Below are positions 17,235-26,246 of a DNA stretch of 64,000 nucleotides, piece after piece. How positions within the stretch are numbered: position 1 is the first letter of the stretch; each line of letters opens with the position of its first letter. Location: positions 148,212-212,211 of the forward strand of contig NZ_JACYUY010000010.1 in the NCBI RefSeq assembly GCF_014842025.1. The letters are read 5' to 3'. The notes beneath the pieces are model-generated. The model was not told the origin of the DNA. It made no database searches and was given only the letters and a program-made list of their open reading frames with translations. The translations under genes and the position numbers were made by a program. The DNA is from Massilia sp. CFBP 13721. GTDB taxonomy: Bacteria > Pseudomonadota > Gammaproteobacteria > Burkholderiales > Burkholderiaceae_D.

Positions 17235-19477
17235 AACCGGCCATGCCGCCCTTCAGGTTGAACAGCCTGCGCAGCCGCCTGATGCTGCTGGTGGCGCTGG
17301 CGATCCTGCCGCTGGCGCTGATGACGATCTTGGGCGGCATGCGCGAGCGCGAGCAGGCGATCGAAGCGTCCGAGGAAAACCTGCGCCGCCTGACCAGCCT
17401 GGCCGCGGCCAACGAAGCGCAGTCGGTCGAGCGCGCGCGCCAGATCCTGGTGGACCTGGCCAGCGTGCCCGACCTGCTGGGCGAAACCCCGCGCTGCAAT
17501 GCCCTGCTGGCCGACGTCCTCGACCGCAACGAAGGCTACGTGAACTTCGGCCTGATCCAGCTGAACGGCGAGGTCAGCTGCAGCGCCGTGCCGATGCTCC
17601 ATCCGGTCAACTTGGGCGACCGCAGCCACTTCAAGCGCGCCGTGTCCGAGCGCCGCTTCATCGCCGGCGACTACGTCTTCGGGCGCGTGATCCGGCGCCA
17701 CACGATCAACCTCACCTACCCGGTCATCGACCGCGGCGGCAAGGTGATCGCCGTCGTCTTCGCGGCGATGGACCTGGCCGGCCTCGATACCTTTGTCGCC
17801 GACATCAACCTGCCGCCCGGCTCGGTGCTGGTGACGACCGACGCCAACGGCACCATCATCTCGCGCCGCCCCGACCCCGAGCGCTGGTTCGGCCACAAGG
17901 TCTCGGCCACGATGCGCGAGGCCATGCGCGATGCGCCGAAAAACAGCGGCCGCCATGCCGTGGTGCTGCGCGACGACGACGACGTCGAGCGCCTGCACAC
18001 CTTTGCCCGCGTCGGCGCGCCGTCGCTGTCGGACTACACGGTGACGATCGGCATCCCGGTCGAGACGGTCACGGCCGGCGCGCGCCGCGCCCAGCTGATG
18101 TCGCTGATCGGCCTGGCCGCCACCACCATGCTGGCACTGCTCGCGGCCTGGCTCGCGGGCGACGTGCTGATCGTGCAGCGCGTGCGCAAGCTGAAGGACA
18201 CGGCGCGCCGCATCGCCGCCGGCGACCTCGATGCGCGCTCGGGCATCGCCTACGAACGCGAAGAGATCGGCCAGCTGGGCGAAGCGCTCGACGAGATGGC
18301 CGCCACGCTGCAGAAGAAGGAAGCGGCGCGCGGCCTGGCCGAGCGCGAACTGCGCGCGGCCGACCAGCGCAAGGACGAATTCCTGGCGATGCTGGCGCAC
18401 GAGCTGCGCAACCCGCTGGCGCCGATCAGCACCGGCGCGCACCTGCTCAAGCTGCTCCACTCCGACAATGCGCAGATCACGCAGACCTGCGCCATCATCG
18501 CGCGCCAGGTCGAGCACATGACGGGCCTGGTGGACGACCTGCTCGACGTCTCGCGCGTGACGCGCGGCCTGGTATCGATCTCGACCCAGGTGCTCGACCT
18601 GCGCCGCGTGATCGACGACGCCGCCGAGCAGATCCGGCCGCTGATCACGGCGCGCCGCCACAGCGTCGTGCTCGACCTGCCGCCGCACCCGGCCACGGTC
18701 AAGGGCGACCACAAGCGCCTGGTGCAGGTAGTGGCCAACCTGCTCAACAACGCGAATAAATACACGCCCGAGGGCGGACGCATCGAACTGGGCCTGGCCG
18801 AAGCCGGCGCCGAATACGTCCTCACCGTGCGCGACGACGGCATCGGCATGGAGCCGCAACTCGTCGCGCGCGTGTTCGACCTGTTCACCCAGGCCGAGCG
18901 CACCCCGGACCGCTCGCAGGGCGGCCTGGGACTGGGCCTGGCGCTGGCGAAAAGCCTGGTCGAGCTGCATGGCGGCACCGTGCAGGCCGCCAGCGCGGGC
19001 CTCGGCCAGGGCAGCGTCTTCACGGTGCGCCTGCCGCGCCACACCCAGGAAGTGCTGCTCCCCGCCAGCCCGAGCGTCGACCACGCGCAGGCGGCCAGGC
19101 CGCTCAAGGTACTGCTGGTGGACGACAACCTGGATGCCGCCCACACGCTGCAGCTGTTCCTCGCCGCCGGCGGACACCGGGTCGAGATCGCCTACAGCGC
19201 GGCCGACGCGGTCGACCTGGCGCGCGTCTTCGCGCCCGACGTCTGCCTGCTCGACATCGGCCTGCCCGACTTCGACGGCAACGAACTGGCGCGCCGCCTG
19301 CGCCGCCTGCCGCAAGCGACCAACGCCACCCTGGTCGCGATGACCGGCTACGGGCGCCAGCAGGACCGCGATGCGTCGATGGCTGCCGGGTTCGACAATT
19401 ACATGGTCAAGCCGGTCAATACGATGGAGCTGTCGGACTTGCTGGCGCAGGTGGCGGTGGAGAAGCATCCGCGGTAA
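17231..19477 (+). CDS. Hybrid sensor histidine kinase (dCache-HAMP-HisKA-HATPase-REC)
   Basis: A 748-residue membrane sensor. A first membrane segment (LMLLVALAILPLALMTILGG) and a second near residues 290-315 bracket a periplasmic dCache-like sensor. HAMP follows, then the HisKA box DEFLAMLAHELRNPLAPI with the phospho-accepting His, an ATPase domain (N-box NLLNNANKYTPEGG, then GLGLGLALAKSLVELHGG) and a C-terminal receiver with the phosphorylated Asp in VCLLDIGLPD and the Lys in MVKPV. There is no DNA-binding output domain and no adjacent response regulator. It is translationally coupled to the lysine-less aminotransferase-like gene, which could supply or sense its signal (inference). Confidence 0.9.
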   Translation: MKPAMPPFRLNSLRSRLMLLVALAILPLALMTILGGMREREQAIEASEENLRRLTSLAAANEAQSVERARQILVDLASVPDLLGETPRCNALLADVLDRNEGYVNFGLIQLNGEVSCSAVPMLHPVNLGDRSHFKRAVSERRFIAGDYVFGRVIRRHTINLTYPVIDRGGKVIAVVFAAMDLAGLDTFVADINLPPGSVLVTTDANGTIISRRPDPERWFGHKVSATMREAMRDAPKNSGRHAVVLRDDDDVERLHTFARVGAPSLSDYTVTIGIPVETVTAGARRAQLMSLIGLAATTMLALLAAWLAGDVLIVQRVRKLKDTARRIAAGDLDARSGIAYEREEIGQLGEALDEMAATLQKKEAARGLAERELRAADQRKDEFLAMLAHELRNPLAPISTGAHLLKLLHSDNAQITQTCAIIARQVEHMTGLVDDLLDVSRVTRGLVSISTQVLDLRRVIDDAAEQIRPLITARRHSVVLDLPPHPATVKGDHKRLVQVVANLLNNANKYTPEGGRIELGLAEAGAEYVLTVRDDGIGMEPQLVARVFDLFTQAERTPDRSQGGLGLGLALAKSLVELHGGTVQAASAGLGQGSVFTVRLPRHTQEVLLPASPSVDHAQAARPLKVLLVDDNLDAAHTLQLFLAAGGHRVEIAYSAADAVDLARVFAPDVCLLDIGLPDFDGNELARRLRRLPQATNATLVAMTGYGRQQDRDASMAAGFDNYMVKPVNTMELSDLLAQVAVEKHPR

Positions 19478-19528
19478 TCGTCACATGCTCCGATCGCCCG
19501 TTCGACGACATCACCGCCACGTATCACC

Positions 19529-19552
19529 GGTGGGCACAAGTGCCCACCCTAC
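19529..19552. repeat. Dispersed palindrome, single unit
   Basis: GGTGGGCAC-AA-GTGCCCACC followed by CTAC, a unit of the family whose core is GTAGGGTGGGC...GCCCACGCG. It lies immediately before the ribosome site (GAGGGAG) of the antiporter gene. Confidence 0.7.
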
Positions 19553-19567
19553 CATGAGGGAGCATGA

Positions 19568-21196
19568 ATGGAATCGGTAGGCGTAGTACTTGCAATGCTG
19601 CTGGCGGTGATCGGCAGCGGTTACCTGGTGCGGATGCTGCCGTTCGCGGTGCCGCTGCCGCTGGTGCAGATCGCGTTGGGGGCGGTGATCGCCGGGGTGT
19701 TCGGCCACGGCGTCACCCTCGACCCGGAAATCTTCTTCCTGCTGTTCCTGCCGCCGCTGCTGTTCCTCGACGGCTGGCGCATCCCGAAAGTGGGCCTGTT
19801 CCGCGACAAAGGCACCATCCTCGAACTGGCGCTCGGCCTGGTCGTGTTCACCGTGCTTGGAGCCGGCTTCCTGATCCACTGGCTGGTGCCGACCATGCCG
19901 CTCGCCGTCGCATTTGCGCTGGCCGCGATCGTGGCGCCGACCGATCCGGTGGCGGTCGGCTCGATCGCCGCGCGGGTGCCGATTCCGCACCGCCTGATGC
20001 ACATCCTCGAGGGCGAGTCGCTGCTGAACGACGCCACGGGCCTGGTCTGCTTCCGCTTCGCGGTGGCCGCCGCCATGACCGGCATGTTTTCGCTGGCGGA
20101 CGCTTCGCTCACCTTCCTGTGGGTAGCGCTGGGCGGCATCGCCTGCGGCGTGGCGATCACGGTCTCGGTCGCCTTTGTCCAGCGCGTGGCCGGCCAGCGC
20201 CTGGGCGAGGAACCCGGCTCGCCGATCCTGGTCAACCTCTTGATTCCGTTCGGCGCCTATCTCGCCGCCGAACACCTGCACGCTTCCGGCATCCTGGCCG
20301 CGGTGGCCGCCGGCGTCACCATGAGCTATGTCGAATTGTCCGGGCGCGCCCTGGCCACCACGCGCGTGCGCCGCGCCGTAGTCTGGGACACGGTGCAGTT
20401 CTCGCTCAACGGCGTGATGTTCGTGCTGCTGGGCGAGCAGTTGCCCGACATCGTGCGCCGCGCCATGCACGACGCCCGCCTGGATGAGCACATGACCGAA
20501 TGGTCGCTGCTCGGCACCGCGCTCCTCATCAGCCTGGCGCTGATCGTGCTGCGCCTGGTCTGGGTATGGGTCTCGCTGCGCCTGACCATCCTCAAGGCAC
20601 GGCGCCACGGCCGCCAGGTCTACACGCCCAACTTCCGCCTGGTGATCGCCACCTCGCTGGCCGGGGTGCGCGGCGCGATCACGCTGGCCGGCGTGCTGAC
20701 GCTGCCGCTGGCCCTGCCGAACGGCGCTCCCTTCCCCGGGCGCGACCTCGCCATCTTCTATGCCAGCGCGGTGATCATCGTCTCGCTGCTGGTGGCCAGC
20801 ATCGGCCTGCCGCGCGTGCTGCGCGGGCTGGAAGTGCCGGAGGAATCGAGCGAAACGGCGCAGGAAGACCGCGCCCGCCACGACGCCGCGATGGCCGCCA
20901 TGGCCGCCATCGAGAAAGCGGCGACCGCCCACCTCGACAGGGAGCACGACGCCGACGTCCATGCCAGCGCGGTCGACCACGTGCGCGGCGTCTACGAGCA
21001 CCGGCTCGGCGGCGCCGGCCTGTACGACCCGTCGCGGGTGCGGGTGGCCGAACAGGCCGAGCGCGAATACCGCCTGGCCGCCCTCAAGGCCGAGCGCGAG
21101 GCGATCCTGGCGCTGGTGCACGCACGCGCGCTGTCGGACGAGATCGCGCGCCGGCTGCTGCGCGAGATCGACCTGGTCGAAGCGCGCTACGGTTAG
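19568..21196 (+). CDS. Na+/H+ antiporter, CPA1 (NhaP/NHE) family
   Basis: Inner-membrane monovalent cation/proton antiporter of 542 residues with about twelve membrane segments in the first 420. Family landmarks are FLLFLPPLLFLDGWRI and the ion-binding region AIVAPTDPVAVGSIAARVPI, followed by EGESLLNDATGLVCFRFAV. The C-terminal ~120 residues are hydrophilic and highly charged, probably a cytoplasmic regulatory tail. The ATG at 19568 follows GAGGGAG. Hybrid kinases lie on both sides; the one on the right is convergent, and the stop codons overlap by four bases. Confidence 0.9.
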   Translation: MESVGVVLAMLLAVIGSGYLVRMLPFAVPLPLVQIALGAVIAGVFGHGVTLDPEIFFLLFLPPLLFLDGWRIPKVGLFRDKGTILELALGLVVFTVLGAGFLIHWLVPTMPLAVAFALAAIVAPTDPVAVGSIAARVPIPHRLMHILEGESLLNDATGLVCFRFAVAAAMTGMFSLADASLTFLWVALGGIACGVAITVSVAFVQRVAGQRLGEEPGSPILVNLLIPFGAYLAAEHLHASGILAAVAAGVTMSYVELSGRALATTRVRRAVVWDTVQFSLNGVMFVLLGEQLPDIVRRAMHDARLDEHMTEWSLLGTALLISLALIVLRLVWVWVSLRLTILKARRHGRQVYTPNFRLVIATSLAGVRGAITLAGVLTLPLALPNGAPFPGRDLAIFYASAVIIVSLLVASIGLPRVLRGLEVPEESSETAQEDRARHDAAMAAMAAIEKAATAHLDREHDADVHASAVDHVRGVYEHRLGGAGLYDPSRVRVAEQAEREYRLAALKAEREAILALVHARALSDEIARRLLREIDLVEARYG

Positions 21197-23109
21197 CGAA
21201 TCTGGGCAAGGATAGCGGCCAGCACGTCCAGGTCGACCGGCTTGACCAGGTGATGGTCGAAGCCGGCCGCCAGCGTCACCTGGCGGTCGCTGTCCTGGCC
21301 GTAGCCGGTGACGGCGATCAGGGTCGCGCCCGCCGTCTCGGGCTGGGCGCGCAGGCGCCGCGCCAGCTCGTTGCCGTCGATCTCGGGCAGGCCGATATCG
21401 AGCAGGAACACCTGTGGCCGCTCGCTCCGCCCGCGCGCCAGGGCCTGCAGCGGTGCGTGCTCGACCTGCACCTGGTGCCCCAGGGTCTCGAGCACCATCG
21501 CCAGCATCGCGGCGGCGTCGACGTTGTCGTCGACGACCATGACGCGCAGCGCATTCGCGCTCGCGGCAAGGCCGAGGCTGCTCGCATGGCCGGGGTGGCC
21601 GCTCTGCTGTTCCGACGCGCACGGCAGGCGCACCGTAAAGCGGCTGCCCTTGCCGATGCCGGCGCTGGCGCAGCCGACCGATCCGTGGTGCAGCTCGACC
21701 AGGCTTTTCACCAGCGCCAGTCCCAGCCCCAGTCCGCCCGAGGCGCGGTCGGAGCTGCGCCGCGCCTGCGCGAACAGTTCAAAAGCGCGCTCCGTCAGTT
21801 CGCGCTCCATGCCGATGCCGTCGTCGGCGACCTCGATCGCCACCTCGCCATCGTGCACCTCGACGGCGAGCGCGATGTTGCCGCCCTCCGGCGTGTACTT
21901 GGCGGCGTTGTTGAGGAGGTTGGCGACCACCTGCACCAGGCGCTTCTCGTCGCCCATGACGGTCACGCACCCCGGCGGCAGCCGCAGCGCCAGCCGGTGG
22001 CGGCGCGCTTCGATCAGGGGCGTGGCCTGTTCCACCGCATTGGTCGCGATGTGGCGGATGTCGAGCGCCGCCTCGTCCAGTTCGATCAGGCCGCGCGAGA
22101 CACGCGAGACGTCGAGCAGGTCGTCGATCAGGCCCGTCATGTGGCGGATCTGGCGGCTGATGATCCGGCTGCTGTATTGCACGCGCTGTGCGTCCAGCGT
22201 AGCCGTCTGCAGCAGTTGCGCCGCCGCGCCGATCGGCGCCAGCGGGTTTCTCAGTTCGTGCGCCAGCATGGCCAGGAACTCGTCCTTGCGCCGGCTGGCC
22301 TCGAGCAGCTTTTCCTCGGCCCGTTTGCGGTCGGTGATGTCGCTGGCGGCGCCGATCCACTCGTAGATCTCGCCGCGCGCATCGAGCATCGGCACCGCCC
22401 GCGAATACGCCCAGCCATAGCTGCCGTCGAGGCGGCGCACGCGGTGCTCGGCCTCGAACGGCGCCCTGGCACGGATCGCCGCTTCGATCGCCTGCCTGAC
22501 CAGCGCGTGGTCCTGCGGCGGAATGTAGGCATCGATCCAGAGGGGACGCGCATCCAGCGTGTCCTGCACGAAGCCGCGTCCTTCGAGCTGGTGCAGCTCG
22601 GTCCAGTCCGGGTTCATCCGGTAGACCACTTCGGCGCTGGCGCTGACCAGGGCGCGGAAGCGCTTTTCGCTTTCGCTGCGGGCGGCCTCGGCGCGGATCA
22701 TCGCGGTGACGTCGCTGGTGCTGTGCGAGATGCACACCAGCTGCCCGCTCGCGTCGAAGATCGGCGTGCTGACGGCGTTCCAGAAACGCTCCTCGAAACG
22801 CACTTCGCCCGACGGCAGCTCGACCCGGATCGGGTAGCGGATGCCGGGCATGGTATCGACCTGCCCGGTGGCCAGCACGCGCGCCAGCGACTGGCGCAGG
22901 TCGTCTTCGCCGGTGTCGTTCGGGTCGTCCGCATTGCGCGGAAAGGCGACGAACAGGCTGACCCCGAGCAGATCTTCGCGGCGCCGTCCGGACGCGCGCA
23001 GGAAGGCGTCGTTGACCGCCAGGATGAACGCCTCGGGCGTCGGCGACAACAGGTAGTGCCCTGTCGGCGAAGCGTTGAACACGGCTTCGTAGAGCGATGC
23101 TGGAACCAT
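21193..23109 (-). CDS. Hybrid histidine kinase with PAS domains and C-terminal receiver
   Basis: A 638-residue cytoplasmic sensor; no membrane segment is visible. Two PAS-type domains occupy roughly residues 1-135 and 145-275, ending in the PAC-like segment EWIGAASDITDRKRAEE. The HisKA box is KDEFLAMLAHELRNPLAPIG, the ATPase N-box is NLLNNAAKYTPEGG, and the receiver has VFLLDIGLPEIDGN and HLVKPVD. I use the ATG at 23109; an upstream TTG at 23127 is possible. Kinase and receiver resemble the hybrid kinase at 17231-19477, which suggests paralogues. No partner regulator is adjacent. Confidence 0.9.
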   Translation of the reverse strand: MVPASLYEAVFNASPTGHYLLSPTPEAFILAVNDAFLRASGRRREDLLGVSLFVAFPRNADDPNDTGEDDLRQSLARVLATGQVDTMPGIRYPIRVELPSGEVRFEERFWNAVSTPIFDASGQLVCISHSTSDVTAMIRAEAARSESEKRFRALVSASAEVVYRMNPDWTELHQLEGRGFVQDTLDARPLWIDAYIPPQDHALVRQAIEAAIRARAPFEAEHRVRRLDGSYGWAYSRAVPMLDARGEIYEWIGAASDITDRKRAEEKLLEASRRKDEFLAMLAHELRNPLAPIGAAAQLLQTATLDAQRVQYSSRIISRQIRHMTGLIDDLLDVSRVSRGLIELDEAALDIRHIATNAVEQATPLIEARRHRLALRLPPGCVTVMGDEKRLVQVVANLLNNAAKYTPEGGNIALAVEVHDGEVAIEVADDGIGMERELTERAFELFAQARRSSDRASGGLGLGLALVKSLVELHHGSVGCASAGIGKGSRFTVRLPCASEQQSGHPGHASSLGLAASANALRVMVVDDNVDAAAMLAMVLETLGHQVQVEHAPLQALARGRSERPQVFLLDIGLPEIDGNELARRLRAQPETAGATLIAVTGYGQDSDRQVTLAAGFDHHLVKPVDLDVLAAILAQIR

Positions 23110-23282
23110 CGTAAAGACGTGCGCCAAAAAAAGTAAGTGGACGTTGGAACAAGACTGCGTGGAGGATCTTATCCGATTCCCGCTCGGCCGTGAACGTAAG
23201 ATTCATGCCGGCCGCATGACACACATGCCTGCGTTAGCTCCCGAACGGTGCGCGGCGGCAGGAAGCGTAAGATCGGCCGGGC

Positions 23283-24449
23283 ATGTTCCACTTTCGAATC
23301 CTCGCCATGAGCCCTGCCATGACCCTCGACGCCCAGACGCAGCAAGACCCCGCACCGCTCAGCGATCCACCCGCCGCCGCCAGGGCGGCCGGCCTGCGCT
23401 ACGTCCACGACGACCGCCCCGGCATCCGCCGCCAGTCGGCCAAAGAAAGGGCGAAAGAAGGGTTTACCTACTTTTCCGCCAAGGGCGAAGTCATCGAGGA
23501 CGACGCCACCCTGAAGCGCATCCGCGCGCTCGCGATTCCGCCGGCCTGGCAGGACGTCTGGATCTGTCCGCAGGCGAACGGCCACCTGCAGGCCACCGGG
23601 CGCGACGCGCGCGGGCGCAAGCAGTACCGCTACCACCCCAAATGGCGCAGCGTGCGCGACGAAGTCAAGTACGAACGGATGATCAACTTCGGCAAGGCCC
23701 TGCCCGCCATCCGCGCGGAAGTCGACCGCGCCCTGAAACTGCCCGGACTGCCGCGCGAGAAGATGCTGGCGACCATCGTCTACCTGCTGGAAGCGACCAT
23801 GATGCGGGTCGGGAACGAGGAATATGCGCGCACCAACAAATCCTTCGGGCTGACCACGCTGCGCAACCGCCACGTGAAGGTCGACGGCAGCGACGTGCAG
23901 TTTTCGTTCCGCGGCAAGAGCGGCGTGTACCACAAGATCAAGGTGCACGACCGGCGCCTGGCGCGCATCATCCGCAGCACGCGCGACCTGCCGGGCCAGG
24001 AACTGTTCCAGTACGTGGGCGAGGATGGCGAGACGCACAGCATCGATTCCAGCGACGTCAACGACTACCTGCGTTCGATCACCGGCGAAGAGTACACGGC
24101 CAAGGATTTCCGTACCTGGTCGGGCACCGTGCTGGCTGCGCTCGCCCTGCAGGAATTCGAGAAGTTCGACTCCGAAACGCAAGCCAAGAAAAACGTCGTG
24201 CGCGCGATCGAATCGGTCGCGCAAAAACTCGGCAACACGCCTTCGGTCTGCCGCAAGTGCTACGTGCACCCGGCCGTGCTCGACGCCTACATGGAAGGTG
24301 CCGTCATCGAGGCCCTGCGCGAACGCACCGAGCAGCAGCTGATCGACGACCTGCACGCCTTGCAGCCCGAGGAAGCGGCGGTGCTGGCGATGCTGCAGCA
24401 GCGTTTGCAGCATGACGCCGACGCGGCCGCCGAAAAGAAAGCAGCCTGA
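23283..24449 (+). CDS. Type IB DNA topoisomerase
   Basis: Poxvirus/eukaryote-like topoisomerase that relaxes supercoils through a 3'-phosphotyrosine. The N-terminal domain (LRYVHDDRPGIRRQ) leads into PPAWQDVWICPQANGHLQAT. The catalytic domain contains MMRVGNEEYARTNKSFGLTT, SFRGKSGVYHKIKV and RTWSGTVLAALAL. The likely nucleophile is the Tyr in VCRKCYVHP. The length of 388 residues is usual for bacterial TopIB. An in-frame ATG at 23307 is an alternative start; neither has a strong ribosome site. It is followed closely by the royal-jelly-type gene and may share its transcript. Confidence 0.92.
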   Translation: MFHFRILAMSPAMTLDAQTQQDPAPLSDPPAAARAAGLRYVHDDRPGIRRQSAKERAKEGFTYFSAKGEVIEDDATLKRIRALAIPPAWQDVWICPQANGHLQATGRDARGRKQYRYHPKWRSVRDEVKYERMINFGKALPAIRAEVDRALKLPGLPREKMLATIVYLLEATMMRVGNEEYARTNKSFGLTTLRNRHVKVDGSDVQFSFRGKSGVYHKIKVHDRRLARIIRSTRDLPGQELFQYVGEDGETHSIDSSDVNDYLRSITGEEYTAKDFRTWSGTVLAALALQEFEKFDSETQAKKNVVRAIESVAQKLGNTPSVCRKCYVHPAVLDAYMEGAVIEALRERTEQQLIDDLHALQPEEAAVLAMLQQRLQHDADAAAEKKAA

Positions 24450-24476
24450 CTCCACCCTACTTTGCAAAGGAATTCC

Positions 24477-25553
24477 ATGACCGACCAGAACACATTCGAC
24501 CTGCAAAAAGGCGGCGCCGCCCTCGAACTCGTGGCCCGCTTCGAGCACCAGGTGACCGGCGTCACCGTCTCCGAGGACAACCGCATTTTTGTGAACTTCC
24601 CGCGCTGGACCGAGGACACGGCGGTGTCGGTGGCCGAGTTGCTGGCGGGCGGCGAGCTCAAACCGTATCCGGACGAGGAATGGAACAGCTGGCGCAACGC
24701 GCGCAAGGACGAGGTCTCGCCCGAGGACCATTGGGTGTGCGTGCAAAGCGTCGTCGCCGACGGCCGCGGCAGCCTGTGGGTGCTCGACCCGGCCGCGCCG
24801 GCGCAGAGCCACGTCGTCGACGGCGGGCCGAAGCTGGTACGCATCGACCTCGCCACGAACAAGGTCGCCCAGACCATCGCCTTCGGCGAAGACGCGGCGC
24901 CGCAGGGCTCCTACCTGAACGACGTGCGTTTCTCGAACGATGGCGGCTATGCCTACCTCACCGATTCCGGCGTCAAGGGTGCGCTGCTGGTGGTGGAGCT
25001 CGCGAGCGGCAAGGCCAAGCGCGTGCTCGATGGCGACGCATCGACGCAAATGAAAAAGGGGCTCGACGTGAAAGCCGACGGCGAAGTGCTGCGCCGTCCC
25101 GACGGGCGCGGCGTCGAGTTCTCGGCCGACGGCATCGAACTGTCCGGCGACGGCACCTACCTGTACTGGCAGGCGATCAAGGGCGACACCCTGTACCGCA
25201 TCGCGACCGACGCGTTGCGCCAGGGCGGCGACGACCTGTCGGGCAAGGTCGAACCATTCGGCCTGAACGGCGTCAACGACGGCCTCCTGATCCCGCGCGG
25301 GACCAACCGCATGCTGCTGACCAGCGTCGAACACGACGCCATCCGCATGCGCGACCTCGACCAGGGCGCCGATGCACCGATCGACACGCTGGTGCACGAC
25401 GAGCGCCTGCGCTGGCCCGACACCTTCAGCCAGGGGCCGGACGGCACCGTCTACGTGACCAGCTCGCACATCCAGGACTCGGCCTTCTTCGAACCGGATG
25501 CGCCGCCGGCGCTGCCGACCGAGTTGTGGAAGCTGGTGGCCAAAAACGCCTGA
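24477..25553 (+). CDS. Major royal jelly/yellow-family protein (L-dopachrome tautomerase-related)
   Basis: A 358-residue predicted six-bladed beta-propeller of the MRJP/yellow family. Recognisable segments are VTVSEDNRIFVNFPRW near the N-terminus, VVADGRGSLWVLDPA, YLNDVRFSNDGGYAYLTDSG and GIELSGDGTYLYWQAI. Relatives are related to SMP-30/gluconolactonase propellers; bacterial members have no settled reaction. No signal peptide is visible. The ATG at 24477 has AAAGGAA upstream. It lies 27 bases after the topoisomerase gene. Confidence 0.82.
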   Translation: MTDQNTFDLQKGGAALELVARFEHQVTGVTVSEDNRIFVNFPRWTEDTAVSVAELLAGGELKPYPDEEWNSWRNARKDEVSPEDHWVCVQSVVADGRGSLWVLDPAAPAQSHVVDGGPKLVRIDLATNKVAQTIAFGEDAAPQGSYLNDVRFSNDGGYAYLTDSGVKGALLVVELASGKAKRVLDGDASTQMKKGLDVKADGEVLRRPDGRGVEFSADGIELSGDGTYLYWQAIKGDTLYRIATDALRQGGDDLSGKVEPFGLNGVNDGLLIPRGTNRMLLTSVEHDAIRMRDLDQGADAPIDTLVHDERLRWPDTFSQGPDGTVYVTSSHIQDSAFFEPDAPPALPTELWKLVAKNA

Positions 25554-25577
25554 GCGCAACGCTGGCGTCAAGGTAAT

Positions 25578-25716
25578 GTAGGGTGGACTCCCTGAGTCCA
25601 CGCGTTACGGGTGTCTCCTTGCACCCGATGCCGTGACATGCCGTCCCACGTAGCGGAATATCACCGCCACCGAGCGTGGAGACGCACGTACGCGTGGACT
25701 CGGGAGTCCACCCTAC
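25578..25716. repeat. Inverted pair of dispersed palindromes
   Basis: A unit at 25578-25608 (GTAGGGTGGACTC...GAGTCCACGCG) and an oppositely oriented unit at 25687-25716 (CGCGTGGACT...AGTCCACCCTAC) are separated by about 80 bases. Each unit is itself an imperfect palindrome. They lie between two convergent genes. Confidence 0.7.
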
Positions 25717-25769
25717 GGCACATCGGCCGAGAAATGGAAAGCGTCAGCGGCGAGTCAAGCCGGCTACTG

Positions 25770-26189
25770 CTACTTGATGTAATACCCCGACACCTTCCAG
25801 CTTCCATCGGGCTGGCGCATCGGCGTCACCGTCTCGACCGCGCCGGCGCGGTTGGCGAAATCGGTGGTGTACTGCATGACGACGTATTCGCCGGCAGGTA
25901 CACCGGGCATCGCGCGCGTGTAGACGCTTGAAACCAGCTTGCGCGCGCTGAAGGCGCCGAAGGGCGCGCGGGCCTGGGCGCCTGCATTGGCCCAGGCTTC
26001 GCGCGGCACCGCCGCCTGCATGGCCGGTGCGGCCTCGTCCCAGGCCTCGGCCGTCTTGCCGGCGTCCATGGCTGCCAGCCAGCGGTCCGCGGCCTCCTTC
26101 GCGGCGGCGACGTTCGCATCTTCCTGCGCGTGCAGGGTCGGGGCGACAAGGCTGGCGACGGCCAGCACAACAGCGGCAATGGCTTTCAA
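25770..26189 (-). CDS. DUF4019-type secreted protein
   Basis: A 139-residue protein with a cleavable signal peptide (KAIAAVVLAVASLVAPTLHA). The mature part looks like DUF4019: AADRWLAAMDAGKTAEAWDE at the start and GSWKVSGYYIK at the end. The function of the family is unknown. Translation very probably starts at a TTG (26187-26189), because AGGAG lies seven bases upstream of it and no ATG exists nearby in frame. It stands alone between the palindrome pair and pncB. Confidence 0.78.
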   Translation of the reverse strand: MKAIAAVVLAVASLVAPTLHAQEDANVAAAKEAADRWLAAMDAGKTAEAWDEAAPAMQAAVPREAWANAGAQARAPFGAFSARKLVSSVYTRAMPGVPAGEYVVMQYTTDFANRAGAVETVTPMRQPDGSWKVSGYYIK

Positions 26190-26246
26190 GACGATCTCCT
26201 GTTCAGGGACTTCGCAACCGACGGCAAGCGGCCGCCGCGCATGACA

